DNA of 36,178 nucleotides from Verrucomicrobiota bacterium (GTDB taxonomy: Bacteria; Verrucomicrobiota; Verrucomicrobiia; Chthoniobacterales; UBA10450), in the NCBI GenBank assembly GCA_003218475.1, contig QHNR01000114.1, positions 1,240 to 37,417 on the forward strand. The letters run 5' to 3'. The notes under the pieces were generated by a model. It ran no database searches and was not told the DNA's origin. It saw only the letters and a program-made list of their open reading frames with translations. Numbering within the stretch: position 1 is the stretch's first letter; every line of letters starts with the position of its first letter. The translations under genes and the position numbers were made by a program. Shown piece after piece: positions 16,901 to 25,111 of the stretch.

Positions 16901-19862
16901 TCATATCGATGTAACGGAGATCGCCGTCGGCTTTGTAGCCGATCACGTAAGGCAGAGCGGAGACAAGCGCGCCAACGTCCCCCATTACACTCCTCCCGCC
17001 TTCGCCTTCGAAGCCTTCAGCGATGAATCGCATCGCGTAGGTCGCGTCTGCGAAGCGTTCCAGTTGCAGGTCAAAAGCGGCGTGGCCTTCACCGTCAGTT
17101 TTCTGCTCGCCGAGATCGACTGTTTGCTCTTGCTGATTTTTGTTTTCGTCAAACAGCGGATCGAAAAAAGTGAAGTCGCGAAATTCCGGAAATGAAAATG
17201 CAGAAGGCGTGAGCTCAACCTTGCCGGTCACACGCCGATCGGTGGCCGGTGTGCCATAAAGGTTGGCCAGGGCGACGAATCCCTGCATTTCCTTGGGACG
17301 AATCCAGCCGCGCGGCGCGCCTTTGGAAAGGCGCGTCTCGATTTTCATGCGGTCGGGCAGGAACTCTTTCACTTGCGCGGTGGCGGAACCAAGCAGACTC
17401 GAGCGCCTGTTATCTTTGATCAGGTAAACATTGAATGTGTAAAGGCCGGTCGGCGATTCATTGGCCGTTTGGTAGCTCAGTTCAGTGAATCCCGTTTCCG
17501 GCAATGTGAGCTTCTTTGTCTGGACCCGCAGGTCGCGCGCGTCGAGCACTTCGGTTTCAATTGGCAAACCTTTGAGATTGCCACCCCAGCTGCGCTGTTT
17601 CACCACCAGGCCGATGTGAATTTCATCTCCCGGTCGGTACACACCGCGTTCGGTGAAAACGAAGGCATCGAGACCTTCCGGCGGGAGGTTCTGCGCTCCT
17701 TCAATTTCAAAGCGCGAGAAATTCAGGACGCGGTCTTCACGCGCGAACGGCATGAAAGCGATGTCGTCGCCGTTCCGTGCGACAAATGCCACCGGTGTTT
17801 TTTCACGCTCCGATTTTTCGACCGATGGAAACGCGCAATGACCATCTGCTCCTGTTGTGGCCGTCTGGATCGGCACGCCGTTCTTACCCAGAATGTCAAC
17901 GGTCGCGCCGTTGACCGGCTGTCCATTCTTGATGGACACCAAAAAGACGTCGCTGCTGCCATCAGTATTTTTCTTCGTCAAAATTCCGATGTCGGTGACG
18001 AGAAGAAATCTGCTGTCGCTAACCGAGGTGATCGGTTTCTTTTTCGCCGGGTCCCAGCCGCGCGCGGTAAGAAAGAAAAGGCCGCGCTCGCTTCCGCCGT
18101 CTGCCGGTTTGCGAAGATGCTCGGAAAAATCGAACGCCGAATAATTCGCTTTCCATTTGTCTTCGACCGCAATTGGCTGCTGCTCCAGCGCAATCCGCGA
18201 AATATTTTCCTGATTGAATAAATGTGAATCGCGAAATTCTGGGTCTTCGAATTTCCCCTGGGTCTGGCTGACGAGGTGGTTGATTTGAGTGGTAGCAACA
18301 CGCGCGACTTCGAATTCGATCCCCGCCAGAGCGCGTGAGCGGATCGACAATTTTCGGTCGCCGTTGAGCGCGAGCAAACCGCCTTGACCTTCGATCTGCA
18401 CTTCGCGCGGCAGCTGCGGCACTGCCACGATCGCGTTGTAGTCTTCCGCTAGTGGATAGTTACCAAAGGCGCGCACTCCTTTCGCGACGCGGACGTAAAG
18501 CTCGCCCTCCGATTCGACCCGTATCTTAAAAGCGTGTTGGCGATCTTGCGCCTTTTCCGAGGGCACAACCGTGAATTCGATCCGCTTGGCTTGCTCGAGA
18601 ACGTCGTCCGGCACATCTGTCGGACTTTGCCACTTTGAGCCTTCTGGTTCTGTCGTCTCATCCGACTCGTCCTCTTCCGAGTTGGCGCTCCGCGTGCTTT
18701 CGTCGTTTGAATTACTTTCATCAGCTGTTCCCGAACCGGAACTTTCCGAGTCGGTTTCTTTGGTCTTTTCGGCTTCGCGTTTCGGCAGCAGACGGATCTG
18801 AATGGCCTTCCCTAGTTCGCTACTACTGATATCGGCCGTCGTAGTTAAAACCAGAACTTGTTCCGGTTCGCCATTCTTTGTGCGCGCGATGGTCGCCGCG
18901 ATGGAATCGATCTGAAAGGCGGTCCCGGTTGACGGGATGCGCAGCTTTTGCTCCCTCGCTTCGCGGGTTTCCGCTCCGCCTTGCGCGGTTCGGACACCCT
19001 TGCTCAGCTCCAGCTTCAAGAAGTCCTCCTTATCCTCTGGCAACGTCACATTCGAGCTGCGCAAATAGGCAATGCGCTTATGCAATCCGTAAGTGAGAGC
19101 AAAATGCGGCGCCGGATCGTTAGGCGGAAAAATTGTCGATCCGCCAATCATCAACAGTTGGAGATGTCGTTCTAATTCACCAGGCTCGACTGCGTGTGTA
19201 AGCTCGAGCGTCGCCGTGATCTGGCGTTGGGTTGGATCGGCTGGATCCTGATAAAGCTCAAGGTTTTTGATTGCGATCTCAAAGGGCGGCGTCGTGAATT
19301 CGTAAACGCGGCTCTCCACTAAAACGTGTGGCGGGAAAAATTTCTTGTCGAAAATGATTTTGAATTTTTGATCGGCTGGCCAGTCTTCACTTGGTTTGAA
19401 AAACAGATGTTTGTCAGTGGCCCACATCCACTTGCCGGGTAATGGGGGATCGAGCCGGACGCCCGGCACCGGCACTTTTTTCAAATCCTCCAAGCGCGCC
19501 GCCGACTCGCTGAATCGGACATCAACCGTGGGAAAGGTTAAGTCTTTCTCCAGTTTCGTTACTGGAATCGGGTCGATCTTAACGGTGACATAGCGCGGCT
19601 TTGGCCGATGTTGATACCAATGCCACGTCCAGGCAGCCCCGCAGGAGAGCAGAAGGATGGCGGCGATTCCGGAAGCTGTGATGAGGGGATGAGCCCGATT
19701 GAAACCGGAGAAGGCGGCGCGGCTTTGTGAAAGCCAGCGCGGCGGACTCCATTGGACCCGGCCGAGGATCGCAACAGCGACCTTCTTCAGGAAGCTGAAG
19801 AGAAGCAGAAACGGTCGAGCAGCAAGGTGAAGTGCTTGGGTGATGAGTGCGCTTGTATTCAT
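13962..19862 (-). CDS. yfhM: Bacterial alpha-2-macroglobulin, membrane-anchored, with thioester motif
   Basis: The 1966-aa product is a full-length type I bacterial alpha-2-macroglobulin, a periplasmic protease trap. A single TM helix at about 60-80 anchors it; no lipobox is present, unlike the E. coli lipoprotein. MG-type beta domains follow, a central bait region, and the thioester motif CSEQ at 1516-1519 (HGCSEQI) near the start of the helical TED domain (AFGYWAPETDEKISFNSVYAMDFL). A very acidic Ser-rich insert lies at about 365-415 (ESSGSGTADESNSNDES), probably a flexible loop. The gene is followed 17 bases later by pbpC, the classic pairing in which A2M protects the wall-repair enzyme from proteases. 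No frameshift is present over 5.9 kb. Confidence 0.93.
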   Translation of the reverse strand: MNTSALITQALHLAARPFLLLFSFLKKVAVAILGRVQWSPPRWLSQSRAAFSGFNRAHPLITASGIAAILLLSCGAAWTWHWYQHRPKPRYVTVKIDPIPVTKLEKDLTFPTVDVRFSESAARLEDLKKVPVPGVRLDPPLPGKWMWATDKHLFFKPSEDWPADQKFKIIFDKKFFPPHVLVESRVYEFTTPPFEIAIKNLELYQDPADPTQRQITATLELTHAVEPGELERHLQLLMIGGSTIFPPNDPAPHFALTYGLHKRIAYLRSSNVTLPEDKEDFLKLELSKGVRTAQGGAETREAREQKLRIPSTGTAFQIDSIAATIARTKNGEPEQVLVLTTTADISSSELGKAIQIRLLPKREAEKTKETDSESSGSGTADESNSNDESTRSANSEEDESDETTEPEGSKWQSPTDVPDDVLEQAKRIEFTVVPSEKAQDRQHAFKIRVESEGELYVRVAKGVRAFGNYPLAEDYNAIVAVPQLPREVQIEGQGGLLALNGDRKLSIRSRALAGIEFEVARVATTQINHLVSQTQGKFEDPEFRDSHLFNQENISRIALEQQPIAVEDKWKANYSAFDFSEHLRKPADGGSERGLFFLTARGWDPAKKKPITSVSDSRFLLVTDIGILTKKNTDGSSDVFLVSIKNGQPVNGATVDILGKNGVPIQTATTGADGHCAFPSVEKSEREKTPVAFVARNGDDIAFMPFAREDRVLNFSRFEIEGAQNLPPEGLDAFVFTERGVYRPGDEIHIGLVVKQRSWGGNLKGLPIETEVLDARDLRVQTKKLTLPETGFTELSYQTANESPTGLYTFNVYLIKDNRRSSLLGSATAQVKEFLPDRMKIETRLSKGAPRGWIRPKEMQGFVALANLYGTPATDRRVTGKVELTPSAFSFPEFRDFTFFDPLFDENKNQQEQTVDLGEQKTDGEGHAAFDLQLERFADATYAMRFIAEGFEGEGGRSVMGDVGALVSALPYVIGYKADGDLRYIDMNKPRAIDLAAVDPQLNRIAVENVTLNLIVQEYVSVLKKQENGNYVYESVLKERAAKSEKISVASSGYHYALPTDEPGNYVLELRDDQNRILSKLRFSVVGHAAAAGALEKNAELEIKLNAKEYKAGDEIAVSVTAPYSGYGLITIEREKVYGYTWFQTNTASSIQRIRLPQGFEGSGYVNVAFVRALDSKEIFVSPLSYGVVPFTANIENRRLKIDLQAAAKAKPGEPLHIGYKTDRPSKIVIFAVDQGILQVTDYKTPNPLAYLFRKCSLGVETAQIVDLIIPEFSLLRSLSAFGGDGEGAQRLNPFKRVTEKPVVFWSGIIDADATTREVVYDVPDFFDGTLKVMAVGVSNDAAGSADRDALIRGPFVITPSVPVLAAPGDEFEAGVTVANNVEGSGADAEIELRAETSPHLSILGTATQKLRIAEGREQSVKLRLRVNDVLGSGEIKFVASRSGIETRRRATLSIRPPVPYTTDVRSGNFKKGSADIQITRAIYSEFAKREAAVAAVPLGLAHGLYVFLKDFPHGCSEQITSGAFCRLLLADEADFGLSRAEVNAQLEKVFGILRRRQNDQGAFGYWAPETDEKISFNSVYAMDFLSAAKTAGFAPPADMFASGLRYLQKMVGREPSTLADARTVAYAIYVLTREGVVTTNYILNLRDYLEQHQTDLWENDITGVYLAGALKLLHKDKDAEDLIAAYKIDKGSTRDYDDFCQPLGSNAQYIAVLARAFPERLKKISGQEFEQILQPIGRGEFNTLSAAYAVSALKSYSHMIAKKLPDLSIAEIHRDKREVALTSGAKLLQRAAFSKDAVALRFKIAGALNGPGAFFQVVEAGFDRHVPAQPVTAGLEVYRELLDKNDQPVTQTKLGEPIHVRLHARTVRDEPVTNVAIIDLLPGGFEVVGSSLQPGVSTIPSVDYVDVREDRAVFYATVSSRTLEINYQIKSSNRGQFTVPQIFAESMYERNVKGRGVGGKISVTE

Positions 19863-19948
19863 AGGCAGAAATACGCAAGTTCAGCAGGAATCTTTCACTA
19901 AATCGATAGTAATTATTCCTAGGGGCAAAGCTGACATGAAAGATCTAC

Positions 19949-20568
19949 ATGAAGACTGGTGGGTTACTGGCCACGCGTCGCAGTTTGGTGGATCGACTCG
20001 CGAATTGGGACGATCGCGAGCGATGGCAGGAGTTTTTCGATACTTACTGGAAGTTGATCTACTCCGCGGCGCGCAAATCGGGTCTGACCGATGCGGAAGC
20101 AGAGGAAGTCGTGCAGGAAACGGTGATCACCGTCGCCAAAAACGTCGACAAGTTGAAATACGATCCGGCAATCGGCTCGTTCAAAGGCTGGCTCTTGCAA
20201 ATCACCCGCTGGCGGATCGCCGATCAATTTCGCAAACGCGAACCGGGCGATGCCGAGTGCGCTCGTTCATCGGATGATCGCGCAACGGCGACAATCGAGC
20301 GCGTCCCCGATTCGCGGATCGTCGATCTTGATGCGCTGTGGGAAACGGAATGGAAGAGAATTTATTCGAAGCCGCAATCGCGCGCGTGAAAAAGAAAATC
20401 GAGCCGAAACAATTTCAAATCTTCGACTGTTACGTGCGCAAAGAATGGCCGGCACAAAAAGTTGCCGAGCGATTGGGAGTGAATGTCGGACAGGTGTATC
20501 TGGCGCGACATCGCGTCGGCGCGTTGCTGAAGAAAGAAATTAGAGCGCTGGAAAAGAGCGCTCACTGA
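19949..20568 (+). pseudogene. ECF-type RNA polymerase sigma factor, frameshifted
   Basis: The first frame (19949-20389) carries sigma region 2: WDDRERWQEFFDTYWKLIYSAAR, EVVQETVITVAK, GSFKGWLLQITRWRIADQFRKR. A second frame (about 20345-20568) carries region 4: EENLFEAAIARVKKKI, then FQIFDCYVRKEWPAQKVAERLGVNVGQVYLARHRV. Both are needed for one sigma factor of about 205 aa. One missing G near 20352-20353 (TGG AAG instead of TGG GAA GAG) explains the break. An alternative upstream ATG (19936) has a better ribosome site (AGGGG at 19920-19924) but is in another frame, so the 5' end is also uncertain. The gene is divergent from the A2M-pbpC operon. A kinase remnant follows, a pairing seen often in this lineage. 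Confidence 0.75.
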
Positions 20569-20584
20569 TCGGCTTTTGCGTCTG

Positions 20585-20719
20585 GGGAGCGCAGGATGCC
20601 AGCCTGCACATCTGGGGCAGCTTGCCGAGACCAGGGAAATCGCGTGGCCTCAGCATTGCGTGTGTCAGGATGCTGTCGGCAGGGCTGCCGGCAACTACAG
20701 GCTGGCAGCCTGTGCTCCC
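20585..20719. repeat. Large inverted-repeat element between sigma factor and kinase remnant
   Basis: Arms 20585-20606 and 20698-20719 (GGGAGC.CAGG.TGCCAGCCTG and its complement) match at 20 of 22 bases and enclose about 90 bp with a second small palindrome (GCCGGCA). This is a dispersed repeat of the REP/MITE style. It splits what was probably a sigma factor-kinase pair. Confidence 0.7.
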
Positions 20720-20783
20720 AGACACGCGGGACGCGCGTGTTCCTCAGAATTGCTTCGCATCGGCCGCTTGTGTAAAATCGGCC

Positions 20784-20947
20784 ATTCCCGACCGAGTTTC
20801 CGCTCAGATCCCCATTATTCCCGATCACGAATTGCTACGCGTGATCGGACGCGGGCTTACGGCGAGATTTGGCTGGCGCGGACGGTCACTGGCGTTTCGT
20901 GTCAAACCCGAATCGCAGATTCGAAAGAAGAAGGGATCAGCATTTAG
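20784..20947 (+). pseudogene. Ser/Thr protein kinase N-terminal remnant
   Basis: One frame reads IPIIPDHELLRVIGRG and a second, from about 20856, reads AYGEIWLARTVTG. Joined, they give the glycine-rich ATP loop GRGAYGEIWLAR of a bacterial PknB-type kinase. The frame breaks at GGG 20853-20855; one added G restores it. After TVTG the similarity ends, with only a faint FRVK that could be the FRAVK lysine strand. A stop follows at 20945-20947, and no HRD, DFG or other kinase core exists downstream. It is therefore a decayed fragment whose gene once followed the sigma factor. Confidence 0.65.
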
Positions 20948-21053
20948 GATCGATACTAAGTGGACAATTTTGCCTCGTCATTTCTGTCAGCAGTCTTTAA
21001 ATTCCATCCATATTCGTTCGACCGAAACCGACTTTACCTGAAGGAGTAACATT

Positions 21054-21347
21054 ATGCCGACGTACATTAGTTTGGTGCAGTTTACCGACAAGGGTATCCA
21101 AGCCGCCAAGGAGACAACCCACCGGGTGGCCGACTGGGCCGCCAAGGTGCAGTCGATGGGAGTAAACATCAAGCAGATGTATTGGACGCTCGGTCAATAT
21201 GACCAGGTTTGCGTCTTCGAGGCTCCTGACGACGAGACGGCCGCCAGTGTGTTGCTGGCTGCTGATCTGCTGGGCAACATTCGCACGCAGACGATGCGAG
21301 CGTTCACGACCTCCGAGATGGAGAAGATCCTGACCAAGGTGCCTTGA
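21054..21347 (+). CDS. GYD domain-containing protein
   Basis: The 97-aa protein starts at ATG 21054, seven bases after an AAGGAG ribosome site. It fits the GYD family: MPTYISLVQFTDKGIQAAKET at the start, then VNIKQMYWTLGQYDQVCVFEAPDDETAA, where GQYD replaces the eponymous GYD, and a C-terminal TQTMRAFT. It is a small ferredoxin-like, dimeric alpha-beta fold protein of unknown biochemical role. It is monocistronic and has no signal peptide. The family assignment is firm; function is not. Confidence 0.85.
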   Translation: MPTYISLVQFTDKGIQAAKETTHRVADWAAKVQSMGVNIKQMYWTLGQYDQVCVFEAPDDETAASVLLAADLLGNIRTQTMRAFTTSEMEKILTKVP

Positions 21348-21600
21348 TCCGACCGTGGTCTGCTCGACGGCGAAGCTCACGACCGTCACAATTTGCGCCT
21401 CTTTGCATCGCGGCAGCGGCAACCACGGCACCACTCACCTTTGAATTTTCCTTCGAATGTCATGGCAAACAAAAAAGAGCGCGATTGTGAGTAAAGAACG
21501 GCTCGTCGAGTGCTAACGTGCCGCTTTCAAGGCCTTCTGCTGAATCGCGGATGAATTCATTTTCGCCGGTTGAATAAAAGCTTAAAATGCATAACGCCGC

Positions 21601-21685
21601 GCCGATGTGGCGAAATGGTAGACGCAACGGACTTAAAATCCGTTCCCGCGAAGGCGGGGTATGGGTTCGAATCCCATCATCGGCA
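21601..21685 (+). tRNA. tRNA-Leu (anticodon TAA)
   Basis: A complete class II tRNA: acceptor GCCGATG pairs with CATCGGC (21678-21684), discriminator A. The anticodon arm CGGACTTAAAATCCG has TAA, a long variable arm (CCCGCGAAGGCGGGG) follows, and the T arm contains GGTTCGAATCC. CCA is not encoded. It reads codon UUA and by wobble UUG. Confidence 0.95.
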
Positions 21686-22195
21686 CCCTCGCAAATGCGA
21701 TTTCACGAGGGGAAATCGTTAGAATCAGCGATTTTATCGGGCGCGAGATGACGCGCACGAAAGCGCACGAAAAGACCGTCTAATTCGTCAAGTGCGGCCA
21801 ACTAAGTTCAGGATTTTCGCTGGCTAAGCTGTTCACGAGCACGAGGCATCATTTGGGGGCGCCTCGTATCCGTGATGCGTGTCTGGCGATTCTGACATTT
21901 CCGAAGAGGGTGTGCTCAAGTAATTCGCTATTAGTCGCGTTCTACATGGGTTTGCAAACGCAATACGCCGCTGATCAGAAAAAGCCTATGAATTGGGGCA
22001 AAATTGGGGACGACGCAGGGGATAAAGACTCCTTTGTTCACTTGGCACGAGTCCGCTCCACAATCGATGAGGCGAGCTGAACTCGACAACCCAGACGGTC
22101 CGCGTGAGACGACGTTGTCATTTTACTGTGTGCTCGGTGAGGCATTTACACCGGACACTCAATAGCCTGCCTCTTATCCCGTGCGTGTGAGCGGC
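21686..22195. other. Gene-poor stretch after tRNA-Leu
   Basis: About 510 bases without a gene I can defend. A 75-codon frame at 21853-22080 has no ribosome site and no recognisable motif. The position 3' of a tRNA gene is a common site for integrated elements, so this may be the residue of one, but no integrase or direct repeat is visible. Confidence 0.35.
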
Positions 22196-23068
22196 TCATC
22201 GTGCCGTCGCGTCCATCGATGTCATCCGCCGCAGTTCAAATTCGCGGTAGCGATCCTGATAACGGCGGAGACGAAACGGGAAGATCATCACCACCAGCAC
22301 GCCGAGCAGCAGGAACGCATACCACACTCCGTACGGCTGCCGCAGCGCGACGGCGGCAAGCCCGCCCAGCGCGAATGCCACGCCGGCGCCGATCAGCACG
22401 CGCACGGCATTCACGACGAAGCGTTGCGCCTTGCCCCGCGCCGCGAGGCACTCGATTAGCGCGCCAAGGCAACCGATGAGCGCGCCGCCGACGCCGCCGA
22501 CGATGCCGGCGGTTCGATCTGACCACCCACCGCCGGTCTGCGTCGCGGCGCCGTCGAAGCTCGTGCTCTGGACGAGCTTGAGATTCCGCAGGAAGACGCT
22601 GCCTTTGCCCGGAAGCTTGACGTTCACCACTAGCTTGCTTGGCCGCGAACTCGCGCCCTTCGCGTTGAACGGGAGCGTGAACGCGCGCCAGTCGGAAGTG
22701 CCCGTGAGTTTCGCCATCGGTCCGGCCAAACCGAGCGTGCGGGAAAAATACGCCGCCGTTTCGCCGAAGTGGCTCCACATTTCCAGGAAGCCGTTGCCCT
22801 CAACGTTGTCGTAGCGCACTTCGCCGGTGACGGCGTAGAAATCGGTGGTGATTTTCGGCTGCACGATGGTCAGCACGGTCGCGCTCATCGCGCCTGGGCC
22901 GCGATTCTCGACTTTGAGCGCATTGTCCGGTGCGCCGGTGAGCGTGCCCGCGGTGAGCTTGCCGGCGTCGGCGAGTTCCTTCCACGAGAAGGTTGAGATC
23001 ACCTGCTCGTCGGCGCGCGCGGCGGCGGTGAAGAGGATTGCAGTGAGGAGGAGGAGGATCGTTTTCAT
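22196..23068 (-). CDS. Exported protein with beta domain and C-terminal membrane helices
   Basis: The start is ATG 23068 (290 aa), which places the signal peptide at the N-terminus (KTILLLLTAILFTAAARADE). Residues about 25-190 look like a carbohydrate-binding-type beta sandwich (YAVTGEVRYDNVEGNGFLEMWSHF, TSDWRAFTLPFNAKG, LVVNVKLPGKGSVFLRNLKL). Three hydrophobic segments follow (about 205-225, 232-255, 259-280), with a basic tail. It lies ten bases after the DUF2089-like regulator gene, so the pair is an operon. Base composition appears more GC-rich and rich in GCG/CGC codons than its surroundings, which could mean separate acquisition. Function is unknown; the regulator probably controls it. 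Confidence 0.75.
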   Translation of the reverse strand: MKTILLLLTAILFTAAARADEQVISTFSWKELADAGKLTAGTLTGAPDNALKVENRGPGAMSATVLTIVQPKITTDFYAVTGEVRYDNVEGNGFLEMWSHFGETAAYFSRTLGLAGPMAKLTGTSDWRAFTLPFNAKGASSRPSKLVVNVKLPGKGSVFLRNLKLVQSTSFDGAATQTGGGWSDRTAGIVGGVGGALIGCLGALIECLAARGKAQRFVVNAVRVLIGAGVAFALGGLAAVALRQPYGVWYAFLLLGVLVVMIFPFRLRRYQDRYREFELRRMTSMDATAR

Positions 23069-23078
23069 GGTTGGGGTT

Positions 23079-23369
23079 CTATTCTTGTTGGTAGTGTTTG
23101 AGGAGCTGGTGAAAGGTGGACGCATCGAAACGGCCCTCGGCGTAGAGCCCGCGGAGCAGCCGCTCGTAGTCGTCGGCGGTGTCGTTCTTGTCGAAGACTT
23201 TGATTTTCTCGATGAGCCGGTCGAGACGCAGACGGACGGTCGGGTAGGTGATGCCGTAGGCAGTAGCGAGTTCCTTGAGTGAACCTGACGTGAGGATGAA
23301 TCGCTTCACGAAGGTGAGGTCTTCATCGCTGAGGAGTTCGATCCAACGCTCGGGTGCAGGTTGCGACAT
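23079..23369 (-). CDS. DUF2089-like HTH regulator
   Basis: From ATG 23369 the protein is 96 aa. Residues 1-55 contain LLSDEDLTFVKRFILTSGSLKELATAYGITYPTVRLRLDRLIEKI, the characteristic helix-turn-helix of DUF2089 proteins; the N-terminal zinc ribbon of longer members is absent. The remainder (DDYERLLRGLYAEGRFDASTFHQLLKHY) is helical. Longer starts upstream would read through the palindromes and are unlikely. It is co-transcribed with the membrane protein at 22196-23068. Strong inverted repeats directly before the start codon suggest autoregulation. Confidence 0.78.
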   Translation of the reverse strand: MSQPAPERWIELLSDEDLTFVKRFILTSGSLKELATAYGITYPTVRLRLDRLIEKIKVFDKNDTADDYERLLRGLYAEGRFDASTFHQLLKHYQQE

Positions 23370-23371
23370 TG

Positions 23372-23437
23372 ATAAAATGAAAGCACACTTTCGTTTTATT
23401 TGCAATAACAAAATGAAAGCGGCCTTTTGTTTTATTG
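23372..23437. promoter_or_regulatory. Tandem palindromes upstream of the DUF2089-like gene
   Basis: ATAAAATGAAAG (23372-23383) and CTTTCGTTTTAT (23388-23399) form a 12-bp inverted repeat with one mismatch around CACA. A second, weaker copy follows (AACAAAATGAAAG ... CTTTTGTTTTATT, about 23407-23436). AAAATGAAAGC recurs with a 36-bp period. They begin three bases before the start codon, as expected for an operator. Confidence 0.6.
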
Positions 23438-23807
23438 AATCTGTAATACGGTGCCGTGTGCCGCGTGCCGTTGCAACCTGCTGGTCAAGCATTTTTCCAT
23501 GCCGGGCGCTCGCTCATTTCGTTTTCACGCGTTGGACGGATGGATTAACGCAGACTTGAATCACCGGTCGTGTTCTGGCAACCGCGGGTCGCGTGCGGCC
23601 CCGGCATTTTCGTCGCCGGCAGTGCAAAAGTCGATGGCGCATTAGGAGTCTAGCGCATCGGTGTGCCAGAATTTGTGCTAGAATGACGAGCATTCTGCTT
23701 GCCCCTCTCAGCGGAACCAAATTCAGAAGCGGAGTTAGACAGAATTCACAAAATTGACAGAATCGTATCGGAGTAAGTTTTGTGCCATTCTGTTAATTCT
23801 GTCCAAA
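23438..23807. other. Intergenic region with a small inverted repeat
   Basis: No gene is supported here. The right part holds an inverted repeat: GACAGAATT...TTGACAGAAT (23738-23763) against ATTCTGTTAATTCTGTC (23787-23803), directly before the GGQ-protein start. It may be a dispersed repeat or a transcription control hairpin. Confidence 0.4.
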
Positions 23808-24197
23808 ATGAAAAAGGACTCCGTCGCCGAGCGCATGGCGCGACTTGGTATTCACGATGTCGATCTCGAGGAGACGTTTGCCCGATCTTCAGGGCCTGGC
23901 GGTCAAAATGTGAACAAGGTTGCAACTGCCGTAACGCTGCGTCACTGCCCAAGCGGCATCAGTGTCACCGTGCAGGATTCGCGCTCACAGGCAGTAAACC
24001 GCAAGCTGGCGCGGGAACGATTGCTCGATACGATTGAGAGCGCTCGCCAAGAGCGCCGCGCTGCGGAAATTGCAGAGCGTGAAAGGGCGCGCCGGAGAAA
24101 ATCGCCCCGTCCGGCTGCGCTTAAGAAGAAGATTTTGGAGCGAAAACGCAAACGCGGAGAGCTAAAGAAGCAGCGAGCAAAGATCGATTTGGATTAA
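23808..24197 (+). CDS. GGQ (RF-1 domain) ribosome-rescue-type protein
   Basis: With ATG 23808 the product is 129 aa. It contains the peptidyl-tRNA hydrolysis loop [11 protein letters not shown] (GGQ at 31-33) of class I release factors, followed by [22 protein letters not shown] and a highly basic C-terminal tail ([27 protein letters not shown]). There is no codon-recognition domain, so it resembles ArfB/YaeJ-type rescue factors, which release peptides from stalled ribosomes; the tail would enter the mRNA channel. An upstream in-frame ATG (23754) lies inside a repeat and is unlikely. It converges with the DUF1311-type gene two bases away. Confidence 0.85.
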   Translation: MKKDSVAERMARLGIHDVDLEETFARSSGPGGQNVNKVATAVTLRHCPSGISVTVQDSRSQAVNRKLARERLLDTIESARQERRAAEIAERERARRRKSPRPAALKKKILERKRKRGELKKQRAKIDLD

Positions 24198-24199
24198 CA

Positions 24200-25111
24200 T
24201 TACCAAAGCAGACCTTGTAAGGCTCGAATTCTGTTTTCGGTGAGCTTCGATTTCTCTTCAATCGAATGCGCTGCATCCCGGGTTTTAAGCCACGCGACCT
24301 GCTCTGCTTCACTTTGGAAAAACGGTCGAGTGACAAAACAGATCGGACAGCCTGATCAACATCGTTCATCATTTTATCGAGAGCGTCCGCTTTTTCTTCT
24401 TCAGATGAAAACACCGACCCGGTAAAGTCCTCCGGCGCTTGCGCGGGGTCCGCAACAACGATCATGTGCTTGACGAAATTGTCGTCGTACTCGGTTTGAA
24501 GCGCGTCGTTTTGTTCGGAATTGATTTTCCGTGCGCAGGACTGATCCAATTGCCTGACTTTAGATCAAACGTGCCCTGAAACGTCTCGTAGTTGCTCGGC
24601 TGGTCGGGCGTTGCTTCGGATTCGTGTAGCTGAGTGCTCGCACCTTAAGCTTTTGGTCGGAGCCGAACCGAAAGTACGCGTTCACTTCTCCGTCGAACAG
24701 CCGCTTCAGCGTTTTTTGAATGTGCTTGCCGATGTCGATCTGGCGAAAGCTTTCGCCATTCAATTCCAAAACGAAAACCGAATCAAGCCCATATCTTCCG
24801 TCGTAATCGAGCGCGCATGCGGTTGAGTCAGGTGCCCAGGCGACTCCCAGATCGCGATGATTTTGTCCCTCGAAATAATCTCTTCCGCGGATTTCGCCGA
24901 GTGTCTGTCGTGTCTGCAAATCTGCCAGGAAGATGGTGTTTCCCTCTGTCTGATCCTGGTCAACCGCAGCTTCGTGTGACAACACGAGCACTCCATAGCG
25001 ACCATCGGGCGATTCGGAGTTTTTGTGTACAATGTAATTTTGTGGCCAATCACCAGCGCCGACCGTTCTCGAGAAGGCGATGCTTAGAGATAGCGCGAAA
25101 AACAGAATCAA
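24200..25111 (-). pseudogene. Exported DUF1311/LprI-type protein gene with three single-base deletions
   Basis: Four reading-frame pieces join into one product of about 300 aa. A signal peptide (ILFFALSLSIAFSRTVGAG, TTG start at 25111) leads a domain that looks like a beta-propeller fragment (HKNSESPDGRYGVLVLSHE, GVAWAPDSTACALDYDGRYG). Then follow QPSNYETFQGTFDLKSGNW, FVKHMIVVADPAQAPEDF, and the end QSEAEQVAWLKTRDAAHSIEEKSKL...ALQGLLW, which resembles DUF1311 (LprI lysozyme-inhibitor-like). Frames break at GGG 24606-24608, CC 24546-24547 and A5 24318-24322 (plus-strand bases); one added base at each restores the frame. Only the first 183 codons are intact as given. Confidence 0.65.

Noticed and set aside
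17373-18221. Long antisense frame inside the alpha-2-macroglobulin gene (282 codons)
   Set aside because: The opposite strand codes for a full-length recognisable A2M; the antisense product has no motif and reflects codon bias.
21853-22080. 75-codon frame downstream of tRNA-Leu
   Set aside because: No ribosome-binding site, no motif, and isolated; recorded only as part of a gene-poor stretch.
22236-22778. Arg-rich 180-codon frame on the minus strand
   Set aside because: GC-rich shadow of the exported protein gene at 22196-23068; composition is implausible.
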